Positions 1 to 11,300 of a stretch of DNA of 64,000 nucleotides are shown piece by piece. Source of the stretch: Pyronema omphalodes (lineage: Eukaryota; Ascomycota; Pezizomycetes; Pezizales; Pyronemataceae); contig JAJJXM010000014.1 in the NCBI GenBank assembly GCA_024516155.1, forward strand, positions 434,001-498,000. The letters are read 5' to 3'. A program made the position numbers and the translations under genes. The notes under the pieces were generated by a model. It made no database searches, had not been told where the DNA came from, and saw only the letters and a program-made list of their open reading frames with translations. How positions within the stretch are numbered: position 1 is the first letter of the stretch; the number at the start of each line of letters is the position of its first letter.

Positions 1-2608
1 ATTCCAAAGGTTGAAGTAATCCATACTTCAGGTGCCGCGCCTTTTTGTCCCTTTGACATTCCATACAACTCTTAACATAATTGATTATTTCTTCTTCCAT
101 CTTCGGCCACCAGAAGTTCCTTCGAATTAATTCAATAGTTTTGTCTTGTCCAAAGTGACCTGCAATCTTAGAGTCATGTTCGGATTCAAGAACTGTATTT
201 ACCAAATCCCTTGGTACCCATAGTTTTCCTTTTCGATAGAGAATGCCATCTTCTATCGTCAGTGGTTCTTTAATTTTCTTTGTTGCCTCCACGTAAATCT
301 GATCCAGTTTTCCAGCTTCCTTAACCATCTTCAAAAATCCTGCCGACCATTTAACTAAGGGAATAGAGGAAAGACGTGCTGAAGAAATAATGAAAGATGT
401 CCCTTCTCCAGCAGTGCTGATTGACGAAATCGATGCAAAATGACTTTGATGCAGGATCGTCGTAATCGGCTGATCTTCACCTCCCCCCTTTTCAGGGCGG
501 AACTCCGGACGCCTAGATAAAGCATCAGGTTTCCCATTCTTTACCCCAGGTCTGTAATAAATTTTGAAGTCAACGCCAGCAAGCTCTTGAGCCCATCTAG
601 CTTGACGTCGATTGAGTACTTTTGTTGTTGTGAAGTACTCCAGGTTTTGGTGGTCGCTGTAAACTTCCACAGTAAACATTGCTCCTTCAAGATATCTTCT
701 CCATACTTTGAATGAGTCAACAATAGCTAATAGCTCTTTGTCGTGAATCTCATAGTTGATCTCAGCAGGAGTAAATTTTCTTGAATGGAAAGCAATTGGA
801 TGCAACTTCCCATCATCCCCTTTCTGGGATAGAACTGCGCCTAAAGCAAAATCAGAAGCATCAGTTTCAACAATACAGACCTTTCTTGGATCAAAATGAT
901 GCAGGATTGGTGCTGTAGTGAATCGTCTCTTTAGCTCGTCAAATGCTAGTTCCATTGCAACAGTCCATTCCCATTTCTTTGGATCGCCTTTCGTAGATTC
1001 TGTTAGAGGACGACATATTCTTGAGAAGTCCTTAATGAATCTCCGATAGAAGTTAGCGAATCCAAGAAAGCCTTGTACTTCCTTCAAGGACTTTGGGGCT
1101 TCCCATATAAGGACAGTTTCCACCTTGTCCTTAGCCATTTCAATCCCATTTTCACTTATTATATATCCCAGAAATTCCACTTTCCTTTGTCCCCAGACAC
1201 ATTTTTCCGGTGATATAACCAACCCATTTTCTTCCAACCTTTTTAATACTTCTTTAACCAACTCATCATGCTTTTCTTCCGTCTCCGCATAGATGAGTAC
1301 ATCATCAATATATGCAATAACTCCTTGGTCCAACATATCCCTAAAGATATGATTCATCATATCTTGGAATGTGGCCGGAGCATTGCTCAACCCAAAAGGC
1401 ATAACCAAAAATTCATATAGTCCATATCGGCACCTAAAAGCCGTTTTCCACTCATCTCCTTCCTTTATTCTTATTAGATGGTATCCATTCTTCAGATCCA
1501 TCTTCGTAAATATTTTAGCTCCTCTAACTCTGTCTTGTAATTCTGACATGAGTGGGAGCGGGTATCGGTTGGCAATTGTTATTTTGTTTATGCCCCGATA
1601 GTCAACACATAACCTCAGTCCTCTGCCATGGGCCTTTGGGACGAAGAGAATTGGAGCTGCTGCTGGTGACTTGGAGGGTCGGATTTTTCCAGTACGCAGC
1701 ATATCTTTCAACCATTCTCTGAGTGTCTCAAGCTCAACTTCGTTAAGGGCATAGACAGGTCCCCAAGGAGGAGTCTCTCCTTCTTTCAGGTCAATGGCAT
1801 GGTCGTATGGTTTGTGTTCTGGAAGCCTATCTGCTGCTTCCTTTGTCATAATATTGATCCAACCACGAAATTTCTCAGGGACTTGTTGAAGTGCCTCTGA
1901 TAGTTCTTCCGTGGTGGATACTGATGAGATATGGCCTAAAACTAAGGCTTCTGGATGGTCGAGTACATGTCTGTCGACCTGGAGGGAGAAGGCACTGGCT
2001 TGCGCCTTAGTGCACTTCTCTTTGCAACGTGCGGAAGTGAATGAGATCTGGTTCTGATCTCCCCAGAGGTTGCAAGGCTGATGTTGAGCCATCCACCAAT
2101 ATGGAAGGATAGCATCGCAGTCGCTATCTAGTGGAGCGACTTCAAATGACTCTGCAGCAAAGTGGTTCTTATGCTGCAACATGAATGGAACCGTAAAGAA
2201 TACTCCTGCTCCAGCAACTATTTCATTGTTAAAGTTGCGAATCTGGAGGGGGGTGTCTCGTTTGACGGTTGGAATTCTGAATTTGTGGACAAAGGTTTTG
2301 TCCAGGAGAGCAGCAGTAGAGCCTGTGTCTAAGAGGACTCTAACTGTGCGTTGTTGATTCTTGGACCAATTGAGAACCATATTGATTATTGGTCTCGGTC
2401 CATGGTGAGGAGGAGTTGGAGCTGATTCCCTAGTTCCTGGAATAGCATCTCCATTATCTGATCGTCGACTCTTAGTCCTGGTCGACTCAAGGCTGTCCAT
2501 TGTTTTTCTTTTTGTTCCTGCGCATTTCCCAACCATTGCGTCTTCATATATTTCCTCCTCGGGTGACGCCCCCCTAGAGGACTTTAAAAATCCGAATGCA
2601 TATTCTCC
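1..2608 (-). CDS. pol: Retrotransposon Pol (PR-RT-RNaseH-IN), partial
   Basis: This frame is open from a TGA at 2609-2611 to the window edge, about 869 codons with no stop by my translation. Landmarks in order: retropepsin motif DTGSTA near 2330; reverse-transcriptase catalytic box YIDDV near 1300; RNase H segment TDASDFALGAVLS near 860; integrase HHCC zinc finger (H-x6-H, later C-M-E-C) at roughly 30-180. It encodes the enzymes that mature, copy and integrate the element. It has no obvious own start: it overlaps the end of gag by 25 nt in the -1 frame, so it is probably made by -1 ribosomal frameshifting. Re-initiation at an internal ATG (for example near 2537) is the alternative. The integrase continues beyond base 1. 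Confidence 0.93.
2584..2608 (-). promoter_or_regulatory. Probable -1 gag-pol frameshift window
   Basis: The pol frame is closed by TGA at 2609-2611 and the gag frame by TAA at 2584-2586, so any -1 shift must occur in these 25 nt. The window ends GAT TTT TAA, with a run of five T's on which the P-site tRNA could re-pair one base back next to the stop. This is not a perfect X-XXY-YYZ heptamer. I could not assess a downstream RNA structure. Confidence 0.6.
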
Positions 2609-4734
2609 TCATCCTCCAATTCCCAAATCCTTGGTTGCGCATCAGACATATGAGTGTCCTCCTCTTCTTGTCTTACTGCCGCAGTCTTTGCCTTCTTGGC
2701 CTCCTTTGGCTTTTCCTGTTCTTGCCCTTCTTCATTATCATCGTCACGCTTCCTCTTCCCTGAAGAAGCTACCTTCCCATCCTTTGCCAATTCAGTTCCC
2801 CCAACTGTCTTCTTAGCGTAGCAATCGTACATTCTATGTCCAGAACGACCACAACGCCAACAGTCTGCCTTGTCCTTCTTATGCTTGTCAATTTCCGCTT
2901 GGGGAACTCCCTGCAAAGCCTCTCTTCCTGAGGCGTATACCGCAGGTTTCTCAGATTTCTTATCCTTTTTCCCCACAAATTCCTTTCTTGGTCCCTTATC
3001 CTTCACTTTCTGATTCTTCTGCTGCACTTCACGTGGATGCGCAGTTTCTTTCTCCTTTCCCTTATCCTTGCGTTCCCCACGCACTTCCAAAGTTCTCTTC
3101 TTGGTATATCCCAATTCCTCATTCAAACCCTCAATAACATGCGCAGCATCCTTTACTGCATCAATTAGGGTACTGTCCTCATTAGGAATTCCACCATATC
3201 TCTGATAAACCATTTTCTTAATAGCTGGGGTCATAGCCTCCCATATGACATTTCTGTACATAGGTCCCAATGCCCCAACTCGCATATTTAAATCCTCCAA
3301 CTTAGTGATATAGTCATCGATATCACCATCGTATTGAAGCTCTGTGATACGCTTCACATCCTTCTGAGCTTCTCTCTTATCCTCAAAGCGTGTTTCAATG
3401 GCACTAGAAAATGCCGCCCAATTATCCTTCAAGTTTTGTTTCTGAATGGATTTTCTTCGTTCCTGGTGCCATGCCAAAGCCTTGTGGGTGAAAAGACTTG
3501 CAACCCACTTAACCTGAGCATCCTCATCAGGCCAGGAAGTAGCATACGTTGATACATAATCCTGAACTGACATCCACCAGGCCCTAAACAGGGTCTTGTC
3601 CTTCCCTGAAAAATATTGGGGTGCCTTTAATTCAGGCATCTTGGGCCGTTTTGGTGCGTCCCTGGGTCCCTGAATCTTTTCAATGAGGGTGGTGAGGAAT
3701 CGAGTTGCCTCAGCCTCAGATTCCAATTCATCCCTTGATTGTTGGTGAGGGGGTCTCCTTGGCTGTTCCCCTCCTTCGGAGGGCTCCGGAGCAGGAATGG
3801 TAACCCTACCCCTGGGAGGTCCGTTTCCTCGTCCTCCATTGCCTGCTGCTGGGCGTGGTGTACTCATACCAGAGGCAGGCAAGGCTGTTTCCATTGCCAT
3901 TTGAAAAAGACTGGGGGAAACTGTTCGTCGCCGTGGCTCTTCTTGTACCGCGTCGGCGAGTGACTGTGCATCGATAGGTTGGTTTTTTGCATTCATATCC
4001 ATAACCCTTTGAATAACCTTATCGATAATCTCCTTCTTCTCTTGTTCCCTTTGTGTCTCATACTCCAGGAGTCTCCGTTGTTGTTGCTGTTCTGCTAGGG
4101 CCAGGAGACGGATTTGTTCATCCCTCTGTTGGTCAGTCTGATTTTTGGTTGCTGCCCATCCTTCAACACCCATGTTCCATCCTTGTTGATAATTGGAAAA
4201 GTTTTGTAAGTAATCATTGATGATTTTTACACCAATGTTAAGCCGTTCAGCAGCCTGATTGTGCGCTGCTTGTTTTTGTTGAATATCTGTGGCCAATTCT
4301 CCAATGGCATTCCAAACCTGAGAACTAAACTCATTGCTAGACTGGATAAGTCGTACAATGCTGGTCTGACTTAGTTCCCTATCAATATTCCCTTGTCGCA
4401 ACACCACATCGTACGCTTGTTGCATTGTTCTTGTCATTTCTTGGTACAGGCCCTTCATTTGTTGGATGTCTGCCTGTACCGTGGCTCCTCCGGCTTGCAG
4501 GGCTGCAATCAATCCCTGTACATCCCTTTCTGTCATTTCCATCCTTTCTACCATTTTAATGAACCATTCTGGGAGCTGGTCCCTGTTGATAGTAGTGCCC
4601 TGGCGCACTGCCTTGCCAATTCCTGAAAGTTCGTCCCAAGTCTGGGGGCGATGGATCTCAACCATATTGCCCATAGGAACGTCATCGTCATCGTGGGGTG
4701 CCGGAGAGGCAGTGATTCTCGGGATGGATGACAT
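2584..4734 (-). CDS. gag: Retrotransposon Gag with CCHC zinc knuckle
   Basis: A 716-residue capsid/nucleocapsid protein starting at an ATG 30 nt inside the putative LTR. The N-terminal half is glutamine-rich and likely helical. A region around residues 370-535 (APQYFSG, then FRAWW, then WHQERR) has the look of a retrotransposon gag capsid domain. A lysine/glutamate-rich linker leads to a CCHC knuckle at residues 625-638 (CWRCGRSGHRMYDC, spacing C-x2-C-x4-H-x4-C) that would bind element RNA. The C-terminus is acidic. The frame ends in five T's and TAA where pol overlaps in -1. It is longer than many gypsy Gags but intact. Confidence 0.92.
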   Translation of the reverse strand: MSSIPRITASPAPHDDDDVPMGNMVEIHRPQTWDELSGIGKAVRQGTTINRDQLPEWFIKMVERMEMTERDVQGLIAALQAGGATVQADIQQMKGLYQEMTRTMQQAYDVVLRQGNIDRELSQTSIVRLIQSSNEFSSQVWNAIGELATDIQQKQAAHNQAAERLNIGVKIINDYLQNFSNYQQGWNMGVEGWAATKNQTDQQRDEQIRLLALAEQQQQRRLLEYETQREQEKKEIIDKVIQRVMDMNAKNQPIDAQSLADAVQEEPRRRTVSPSLFQMAMETALPASGMSTPRPAAGNGGRGNGPPRGRVTIPAPEPSEGGEQPRRPPHQQSRDELESEAEATRFLTTLIEKIQGPRDAPKRPKMPELKAPQYFSGKDKTLFRAWWMSVQDYVSTYATSWPDEDAQVKWVASLFTHKALAWHQERRKSIQKQNLKDNWAAFSSAIETRFEDKREAQKDVKRITELQYDGDIDDYITKLEDLNMRVGALGPMYRNVIWEAMTPAIKKMVYQRYGGIPNEDSTLIDAVKDAAHVIEGLNEELGYTKKRTLEVRGERKDKGKEKETAHPREVQQKNQKVKDKGPRKEFVGKKDKKSEKPAVYASGREALQGVPQAEIDKHKKDKADCWRCGRSGHRMYDCYAKKTVGGTELAKDGKVASSGKRKRDDDNEEGQEQEKPKEAKKAKTAAVRQEEEDTHMSDAQPRIWELEDEENMHSDF

Positions 4735-4764
4735 TGCTGAATAGAAGGTACTGTCGGAAATTGA

Positions 4765-6254
4765 TGTTGCTTGCCCTAGAAGAGGGTCTTTTCGTATTCG
4801 TATCGATTAATAAACTTGGTAGCTTGTAGCCTTAAGTTTATAGTGTGAACCTGGGCACAGTCCTGACTATGCAGAGGCTTTTCGATTGTAACTCGAGTGC
4901 TTCGTCCTGGATATAGACAAACACTTCGTTCCCAAGAACTAACAGACACTTCGTTCCCAAGAACTAATAGAGCTTGTTCCAAAGATAAAGCTAGGAAGTA
5001 AATCAATCGATCACAGGCCGAATAAACTTAAGGGTTGTCTTCGGAGGTATTCGTTGGTGATAATCGGTATCGTCGCGTAGAGGATCAAATGGTTGATGAT
5101 GGAGGAGACAGAGGGAAGTCATAGGGTCTTTTATAGACTTTCGTCTACAAATTCGCCCAGCCTTCCTTGGGGAACCAACTGCCAAACTGAGCTTAGGAGA
5201 TAAGACATGAGTCAAGGCTGTGACGCATCTGCTGAGGCTTGCATCATGCTAAGCGCGCAATTAAATTAATTGCTCACTTGCATAATGCTCGCCCTGGTCA
5301 GATTAATCCTTGAAATCGCTCACCGTACTACCACACCTTCCAATGAGGTGCTGGGGTTATGAGTCACACCGGAGGGCAATTCCGTCTGACTGCATCATGC
5401 ATGAACTCTTGTGATAATGACGCATGAGTCATTTATCGTATGAGTCGCGCCATCATAGATCTCCCTAGAGAATCTCGATTGCAAGTAGAGGTCACTGACA
5501 TCATAAGGCATCCTGATGCCCTACCGGAGTGGATCACTCCGTCACATTCCTGTGTGATGTCATATGTGCCCCACCTGCGCGCACTTGCGCGCAGCCACAC
5601 CCTGGTGTGGATGCAAACGCCGTCTTGTTCCAAGTTGGCAGCTCTAGGCCCAAGGACGCGTCATATCAGTTCCATCAAACAGGTTTCCTGAGTGGAGTTC
5701 CCTGCTGGACGTTGTCTCATGCCAATGCACTGTTGACCCTTGTCCTGCATTCCACTCCTGTTTGCTGACTAGACTCTGCCTTATCTCTCGCCCCACTGTT
5801 CACCCAACTAGTAACACCGGATGATATCCTTGCGCCGCATCTGCATCCTCTTGGAATCTTCTGTTCCTATGCAGCCCCTATCGTAGCCGTGTATTGCCGA
5901 ACACTCCTCAGGTATAAGGAGGTGACCTTTCGTCGTCTTCCTCGTTCTCCATCAGCGTCGTTCGTAGTTGTCTCAAGGGTAAGTTGACACCCTTGAGGTA
6001 AGTGTTCCTTTCCCCTTCTCCGTCCTGAGTCCTCTCAAACTGACAGCGAATAATAGTTTCGACGCCTCGGGCCGGGATCCTGGTGAGGTCCTATCGGAAA
6101 GTCACGAATCACGTGACGTGGCTAGCCGGAGCTCCTCTGGGGGTTCCGGCCCGGGATACTAACTTAATTATTCATTCTCCTGTCGAGTTTGCCATATTCT
6201 CCATAGCGTTATATATGATACCAATTCTATCTTCACACATTATAGGGTGTGACA
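4765..6254 (-). repeat. Putative 5' LTR of the gypsy element
   Basis: The segment starts TGTTGC and ends GTGACA on the plus strand, giving the usual TG...CA ends with a TGT/ACA inverted terminus. The right end is well supported: base 6255 is the first base that matches Helitron copy 2 (at 17703). The left end is inferred from a TG 30 nt before the gag ATG. A length of about 1,490 bp is large for an LTR, and the partner LTR is outside the window, so the size is unverified. No TGG-type tRNA primer-binding site is visible in the 30 nt next to it; self-priming is possible. No reading frame inside is supported. Confidence 0.65.
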
Positions 6255-8428
6255 ATACACGGTTTCAGAGCATGACATATACTGAGTTCTCAGTCAATAC
6301 CGGCACGAAGCTATAGTGAATGCCTCCCGAAGGTCAAGACATGGAGAGGAATGGTTGGAGCGGCCCTTGCCAGGTGAAGTATCCTCTAGGAGAAGAATAA
6401 TCCGGAGGACTGCTGGTGATATCGTGACCCGCATAGATACCATACCACCGCGCCTCGGAGAACTTTTTTATCTACGGGCCCTGCTTCTGCACCGGAGTGC
6501 CTATTCCTTCACCGAATTGAAGACTGTTGATGGAGTCGAATACCCCACTTTTCAGCAGGCTGCCCAAGCACTTGGTCTGTTTGATAATAACAACGAGGGA
6601 GAATTCGTGATGAGAGAGGCTATTGCAAGCTATTACAGACCAGGCCAGCTGCGATTCCTCTTTGCCCACCTACTGGCCGACTTAGCTACCCCAGCAATAG
6701 ATCTATGGAGTACTTTCAAAGAACATCTCATCATGGATTATGCCTTACATATGGATCAAAGAGCTGCAGAAAGGCAAGCTTTACGGCAGATTGAAACCTA
6801 TCTAGCAGCCAGGGGATGTTCATTGTCCGAATTTGGCCTCAGTGCTGGTGAATGGCGGCCCCGAGAGATTGAGATGGAGATACAAGCTTTTGAATCGAGG
6901 TTTGATATTCTTTGGTCACAAGCCCAACATGATGTCTCCCGAATGAATGCAGAGCAAGCCTCGATGTACCATATGATTTTACAAGATTGTTGGTCAGATG
7001 GTCCCCATCAAATGTATTTTATTGATGGAAAAGCGGGACGAGGCAAAACATTTCTCGTGAAAGCCATATGCAATACCATCCGAAGTCAAGCTGAGATTGT
7101 CATTATTTCTGGCACCACTGCTCTGAGTGCTACCCTCTATGAAAGGGGTAGAACTGCCCATTCTGTTTTCGGAATCCCAGTGCAAGAGGTAGGTTTTTAA
7201 CTTTTTGACCCTCCAGTTACAAGATTCTGAATTCTAATGGTATAATAACAAGAACAATACCAATTTGTCTTCCAATATCTCAGTAAGATCAGGTCGAGCT
7301 CAGTTAATTCGGGAAGCGAAACTCATTGTGTGGGAAGAATTCCCTATGGCTAACAAGGCAGCCATAGAATGTGTCGACCAATTGCTGCAGCTCCTGATGG
7401 AAAATTCATTGCCCTTCGGAGGAAAGGTTTTCTTGGGTTTAGGAGACTTTCGGCAGGTTGCACCAGTGGTCCGAGGATCACTGGGTGATGTTGCAGCATT
7501 CCAGAGTTCGGTTAGATCTTCATATCTGTGGCCAAGATTTAAGATTCTGCGCCTCACAGCGCCTATCCGAACTGCATCCGACCCAGATTACTCGGACTGG
7601 ATTGACAATATCGGGGAAGGCATTGAACATACAGTGTCTCTCACAATGCTAAACCGTATCCAGTCAATCGACGAGGCAATTACATTTCTATTCCCCCCCG
7701 AAATCCTCACAGATCCACATGCAGCTGTTCATAGATCATTCCTCAGCCCTCTGAATAAATTTGTTGATGAATTCAACGATCTGATGCTTGATCGGTTACC
7801 AGGCGAAGAGAGTCAGTTCTATAATCCTGTGCACCATGAATGTACTGCTAACTCGCTGATCATAGGGGTTTATTTCTCATATGATTCAATTAAGGAGGAC
7901 GAGGAAAATATACAGTCGGATGCACTTCTGGAGTACATGGGTTTATTGAGATCACCAGGGATTCCTGACCATGTTCTGCGGCTGAAAGTTGGGACGATCT
8001 GTAGCTTATGCCGGAATTTATCAGTTGAAAAGGGCCTGGTGAAAAATTCACGGGTTATCGTGCGGAGGTTACTCCCGATGATGGTAGAGGTTGAATTACT
8101 GGACGATTCCTTTCACCGCGAGGAAACAGTATTCTGCTTACCTAGAATCAATTTCGAGTTTCAACCTGCATTTGCTCCATGGAGTGTACAGAGAAGGCAA
8201 ATCCCACTCCGTCCAGCATATGCTACAACATTCAACAGCTGCCAAGGTTTAACCCTCGACCGCATAATTATTGATTTGCGAACACCAGTTTTCGCACATG
8301 GCCAACTCTATACGAGTCTCTCTCGGGTGAGGCAGAGGGACCATGCCAGGATTTTGCTTGCGGAGGATAATGTTGATGCTACCACAGTGAATGTCGTTTA
8401 TAGTCGTTTGTTGCTGCCCAGAACATAG
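6255..8428 (+). pseudogene. Helitron Rep-helicase, 3' part (copy 1)
   Basis: This is the C-terminal half of the Rep-helicase, equal to copy 2 residues from about 723 onward. Exons are 6255-7188 and 7253-8428, with a 64-nt intron at 7189-7252. The helicase motifs are intact, including GKAGRGKT near 7027 and GDFRQVAP. The Rep nuclease half is missing because a retrotransposon sits at 6254. A single-base deletion near 6288 also puts the first 30 bases out of frame. It is therefore a broken gene, although the helicase portion is still open. Confidence 0.9.
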
Positions 8429-8805
8429 TGATCGTATTACCATCATTGTGTTCTGCCATGTAAATAAATGGTTATAATATTGGATTGCTTGATACCAACA
8501 ATGGAAAAACAACCTGTTACGAGGAAGGTTCTAACCGGCTTCTGGCAATTGAATCACTTATGGGTGGGAGAGATTTGGTGTAGCTTATAGTATTTCTGAT
8601 ATAGAATGATTCCCAGCATTGCCCATAACTGGCTGGTATATACCTTGGCCGAGTGATACCATATGTACCATATACACAAGCCATCATTCATGAAGCTGAA
8701 AATTCAAACAGCACAGTAGCTATAGAACTTGGTATCGTATCATATAACATTTATCTATATTACAATTCATCCAATTTGCACCATCAAGTCCCACCATATA
8801 GCTTC
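8429..8805. other. 3' intergenic gap in Helitron copy 1
   Basis: The 377 bases between the converging helicase and dioxygenase-like genes hold an AATAAA-like signal (TAAATAAATGG near 8460) and no supported gene. The same gap occurs at 19878-20254. Confidence 0.6.
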
Positions 8806-10194
8806 TCATTCCTCCTCTTCCGAATGGTTATCTCCCAACTGTTGTAGTTGGACAACCATATCTGATTCAGAAATGTCGCCTGCATGGACCGAACCGAGAA
8901 CCTTTAGAAGCCTTCTTCCTGTTGCGAACCCAATACTGATCTGTTGAAAATCTGCATCCAATCTACTGGGCTCTACATTTGCCAAAGTCGTTCCATGGTA
9001 CATTTCACCCCTAAAGGCAAAAAAAGTATCGGTCGCCGATTCCACCTTGATACCATGGCTTGATAAATAGAAGTTCCCATGAGCTGACTGTCCTTCTCTT
9101 CGATCTGTGGTCCAGATTGTTACAAACTCATGGGCATTCTTCTCATGGTGTGTAAATCGGGCATAATTCTTAGCATAATTCCCCTGTGGGGGTGCTAATT
9201 CGGCAGAATGGAATTCAAAATAGCCACTGGCCAGTTCAATACCATAGTAACCACCCATTGTCCCATGGCCATCCATCACAGCACGTGATCCATCCTTCCC
9301 CGAAAAAGTATGCATATCAGAAAGGATTGCTGGTGGAAGCTGCGATCGCATCATGTTCCAGAATAATGCATAAGTGGAGCTAACCCGAAAGTCAAAATCG
9401 CAGAGTTCCTTTGGTGATTCGAATTCCTTTGTTGATGACCGAAGTAGATTCTTTGCCCACATAACACATGGAGCACTTCGGGCACCAGGAGTATATCCAT
9501 TGAGAACAATCTTGCCTGGATCGTCCAAACGAATGCTCTTCTTTATCCCCACAGCATGTGCAGCAATGCTATTGATCCACTTGAGTACTTCGGAATCGCC
9601 ACAGAACCTTCGGATAACCACCAGAATGATCTCCCCTGATTTTTCGTCAAAGACAATGGTACTCTCATCTGCTCTCACAACCTTCGCCCAGCCCTCATCA
9701 CCAGCAATCACCAGAACATCCTTTCGCTTTCCCCTATTATCGTGCAGTTTCACACTTTGGAGATGGTCTTTCCAAAGAGGTCCAGTTGCTGGTGACTCGG
9801 AGACCCAGACATCCTTTGGAGGCCATGGGGTTTCCAATTGGGGTAGATACAATTCGTCCAGATGTGAAAGAAATTCATCCCTAGCACTGGCATTGCAGTT
9901 CAGCTTCAAGCTGCGAATAAGTGCTTGCTTTCGCCGGCGGTGGTTGATCTTTGCTGTGTTACGATCCCTAATGATAGCACTTGCTCTGGGAAATTGTTCT
10001 GGATTGCGGCTCAGGATTTGGAGAAAGAAATTCCATATTGCCTTTGGCAATTGTGCATCCGAGCCCATAGCTATAGCCAGGAACATCTCGGAGAGATTCT
10101 TTTCGAGATCACGTCTGTGCTGGGGGTTATCGGATATAGCAAGCATGGCAAGCAGGTCCCCAGATTGTTCAACCTCCCCAGTAACTGCTTTCAT
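8806..10194 (-). CDS. Probable 2OG-Fe(II) dioxygenase, Helitron copy 1
   Basis: A 462-residue protein identical in translation to the one at 20255-21643; see that entry for motifs. It runs antisense to the helicase and converges on it. Although this Helitron copy is disrupted on its left, this gene is whole, so it could still be expressed from here. Confidence 0.7.
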   Translation of the reverse strand: MKAVTGEVEQSGDLLAMLAISDNPQHRRDLEKNLSEMFLAIAMGSDAQLPKAIWNFFLQILSRNPEQFPRASAIIRDRNTAKINHRRRKQALIRSLKLNCNASARDEFLSHLDELYLPQLETPWPPKDVWVSESPATGPLWKDHLQSVKLHDNRGKRKDVLVIAGDEGWAKVVRADESTIVFDEKSGEIILVVIRRFCGDSEVLKWINSIAAHAVGIKKSIRLDDPGKIVLNGYTPGARSAPCVMWAKNLLRSSTKEFESPKELCDFDFRVSSTYALFWNMMRSQLPPAILSDMHTFSGKDGSRAVMDGHGTMGGYYGIELASGYFEFHSAELAPPQGNYAKNYARFTHHEKNAHEFVTIWTTDRREGQSAHGNFYLSSHGIKVESATDTFFAFRGEMYHGTTLANVEPSRLDADFQQISIGFATGRRLLKVLGSVHAGDISESDMVVQLQQLGDNHSEEEE

Positions 10195-11177
10195 TATTTC
10201 TCTACTTATATATTAGTTTACCTTTTTCTACAATGTCTACAAATCCAACAGCTATATACAGGCCTCGCAGCATATCTAGGAGAGGTCCACCAGGTGTAGC
10301 AGCACCAGGAGCACACTACAAATAGGCAAGCCAAACATTTACATGTACCATACCCTCCATGCAGCAAGACAAAACAATAGGCAGAGTTCACAATAGCAGC
10401 AAATTATGGGAGGCAGAAGGACCAATACATTGTCCTAGGAAGCAGTTTCGGATACATTGTAGAAGCTAGACATTGCCCTGCACTATCCATCGTAGACAAG
10501 ATAGTAGGCTTCTGTAAAGCTGGTCTCTCCAAAGAACCCTCTGCTGCAACCTAGAGGCAAAGTGTAGAGGTATTGCCAAGTAGCTGGGATGGGCTTACAT
10601 CTGGGATTGGGGTTTGTCTGCTGGTGTAGACTGGATTGGGGGAGAGGGGAGAGGGGCCTTTGGTTTTGCTGGCTTTGGTGCTCGGGGCATGGTGCAGGGC
10701 TGTAATACAGTGGACGAAGGAGGGGGTTGTTGGTGGGTAGGTATCGGGTAGGGGCTCTAAAGTACAGCAATGTATTAGACCACAACTGGGAAACAAGCCT
10801 CACAAGCAAATGAGGGACAAATAGGATAGGGATTTACTGTTTTGATGTGTAGGACTGTGCAGAAACTGGTGCTGCAGGGAGCAAAAGCTGCTGTTGCTGT
10901 GCTGGATTGTCGCTGTTGTGGTGGTTGTTGGAGGTAGAGGGGAAAAAGAGATTTTTCTTCGGCTATAGGACATGGGCCGAAACTGCTAGGTAGGGGGCTT
11001 GGCATTAGGTTCTTGCCGAAGCAGCACCAGCAGCAACCCCGGCAACAGCAACCCCGGCAACAGCAACCCCGGCAGCAGCAACCCCGGCAACAGCAACCCC
11101 GGCAACAGCAACCCCGGCAACAGCAACCCCGGCAACAGCAGCAACCCACAATGGCCATTACAACAACAGGTTGTAAA
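10195..11177. other. Helitron copy 1, 3' non-coding arm
   Basis: The arm is identical to 21644-22626. It contains a 15-bp minisatellite (11027-11141) and a possible short minus-strand proline/lysine-rich ORF (10595-10690). No larger gene is supported. The long ORFs crossing the minisatellite exist because a 15-bp unit keeps every frame open. Confidence 0.6.
11027..11141. repeat. 15-bp minisatellite, Helitron copy 1
   Basis: About seven tandem copies of a 15-base unit, GGCAACAGCAACCCC, with one G-for-A variant in the middle. The same array with the same variant occurs in copy 2, so the array predates duplication of the element. Confidence 0.9.
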
Positions 11178-11196
11178 GGCCGGCCGAAGGCCGGCC
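11178..11196 (+). other. Helitron 3' hairpin, copy 1
   Basis: GGCCGGCC, loop GAA, GGCCGGCC, 20 nt before the CTCTTG terminus at 11216. Helitrons characteristically carry a GC-rich hairpin just inside the 3' end that acts as the termination signal. Confidence 0.85.
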
Positions 11197-11225
11197 ACAT
11201 GCCACACAATCTCTTGTAATTATAA

Positions 11226-11300
11226 TCTCCAGTTCTGTGTAACAACCTGTAATGGAAAAGATCTGCGAACCAGGGTGTGATGGCCAATGGTGGTTTTGTA
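11226..11300 (+). repeat. Helitron 5' terminal sequence, diverged second copy at 12284
   Basis: TCTCCAGTTCTGTGTAAC at 11226 and TCTGTAGTTCTGTGTAAC at 12284 begin two segments of about 75 bp that share blocks such as GATCTGCGAAC and GTGGTT. Both are preceded by A, as expected for a Helitron 5' end. The inner copy may be the 5' end of an older, decayed family member, or a sub-terminal repeat. Confidence 0.6.

Larger units (their letters stand above)
1..6254 (-). mobile_element. Ty3/gypsy LTR retrotransposon, right part
   Basis: A minus-strand LTR retrotransposon cut by the left window edge. From its 5' end (high coordinates) it has a putative 5' LTR, a 30-nt leader, gag, and pol in the order protease, reverse transcriptase, RNase H, integrase. 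That order is the Ty3/gypsy (Metaviridae) order. Gag and the visible 2.6 kb of pol are uninterrupted, so the copy looks young. Its right end coincides with the base where Helitron-derived sequence resumes, so it was inserted into a Helitron. The other LTR and the integrase C-terminus, with any chromodomain, lie outside the window. Confidence 0.9.
6255..11216 (+). mobile_element. Helitron copy 1, interrupted by the LTR element
   Basis: The right 4,962 bases of a Helitron appear identical to 17703-22665 of copy 2, except for one missing T at about 6287-6290 (GAGTTCTCAG against GAGTTCTTCAG). The left end is the LTR insertion point, so the 5' half should lie to the left of the window beyond the other LTR. 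The 3' end has the same hairpin (11178-11196) and CTCTTG terminus as copy 2. This copy cannot make full Rep: the gene is split by the retrotransposon and the missing base shifts the frame just inside the fragment. Confidence 0.88.

Noticed and set aside
1371..1601. Plus-strand ORFs across 1-4.7 kb
   Set aside because: Antisense shadows of gag and pol.
5433..5768. Overlapping ORFs inside the LTR
   Set aside because: Short, on both strands, with no domain; LTRs of this type are non-coding.
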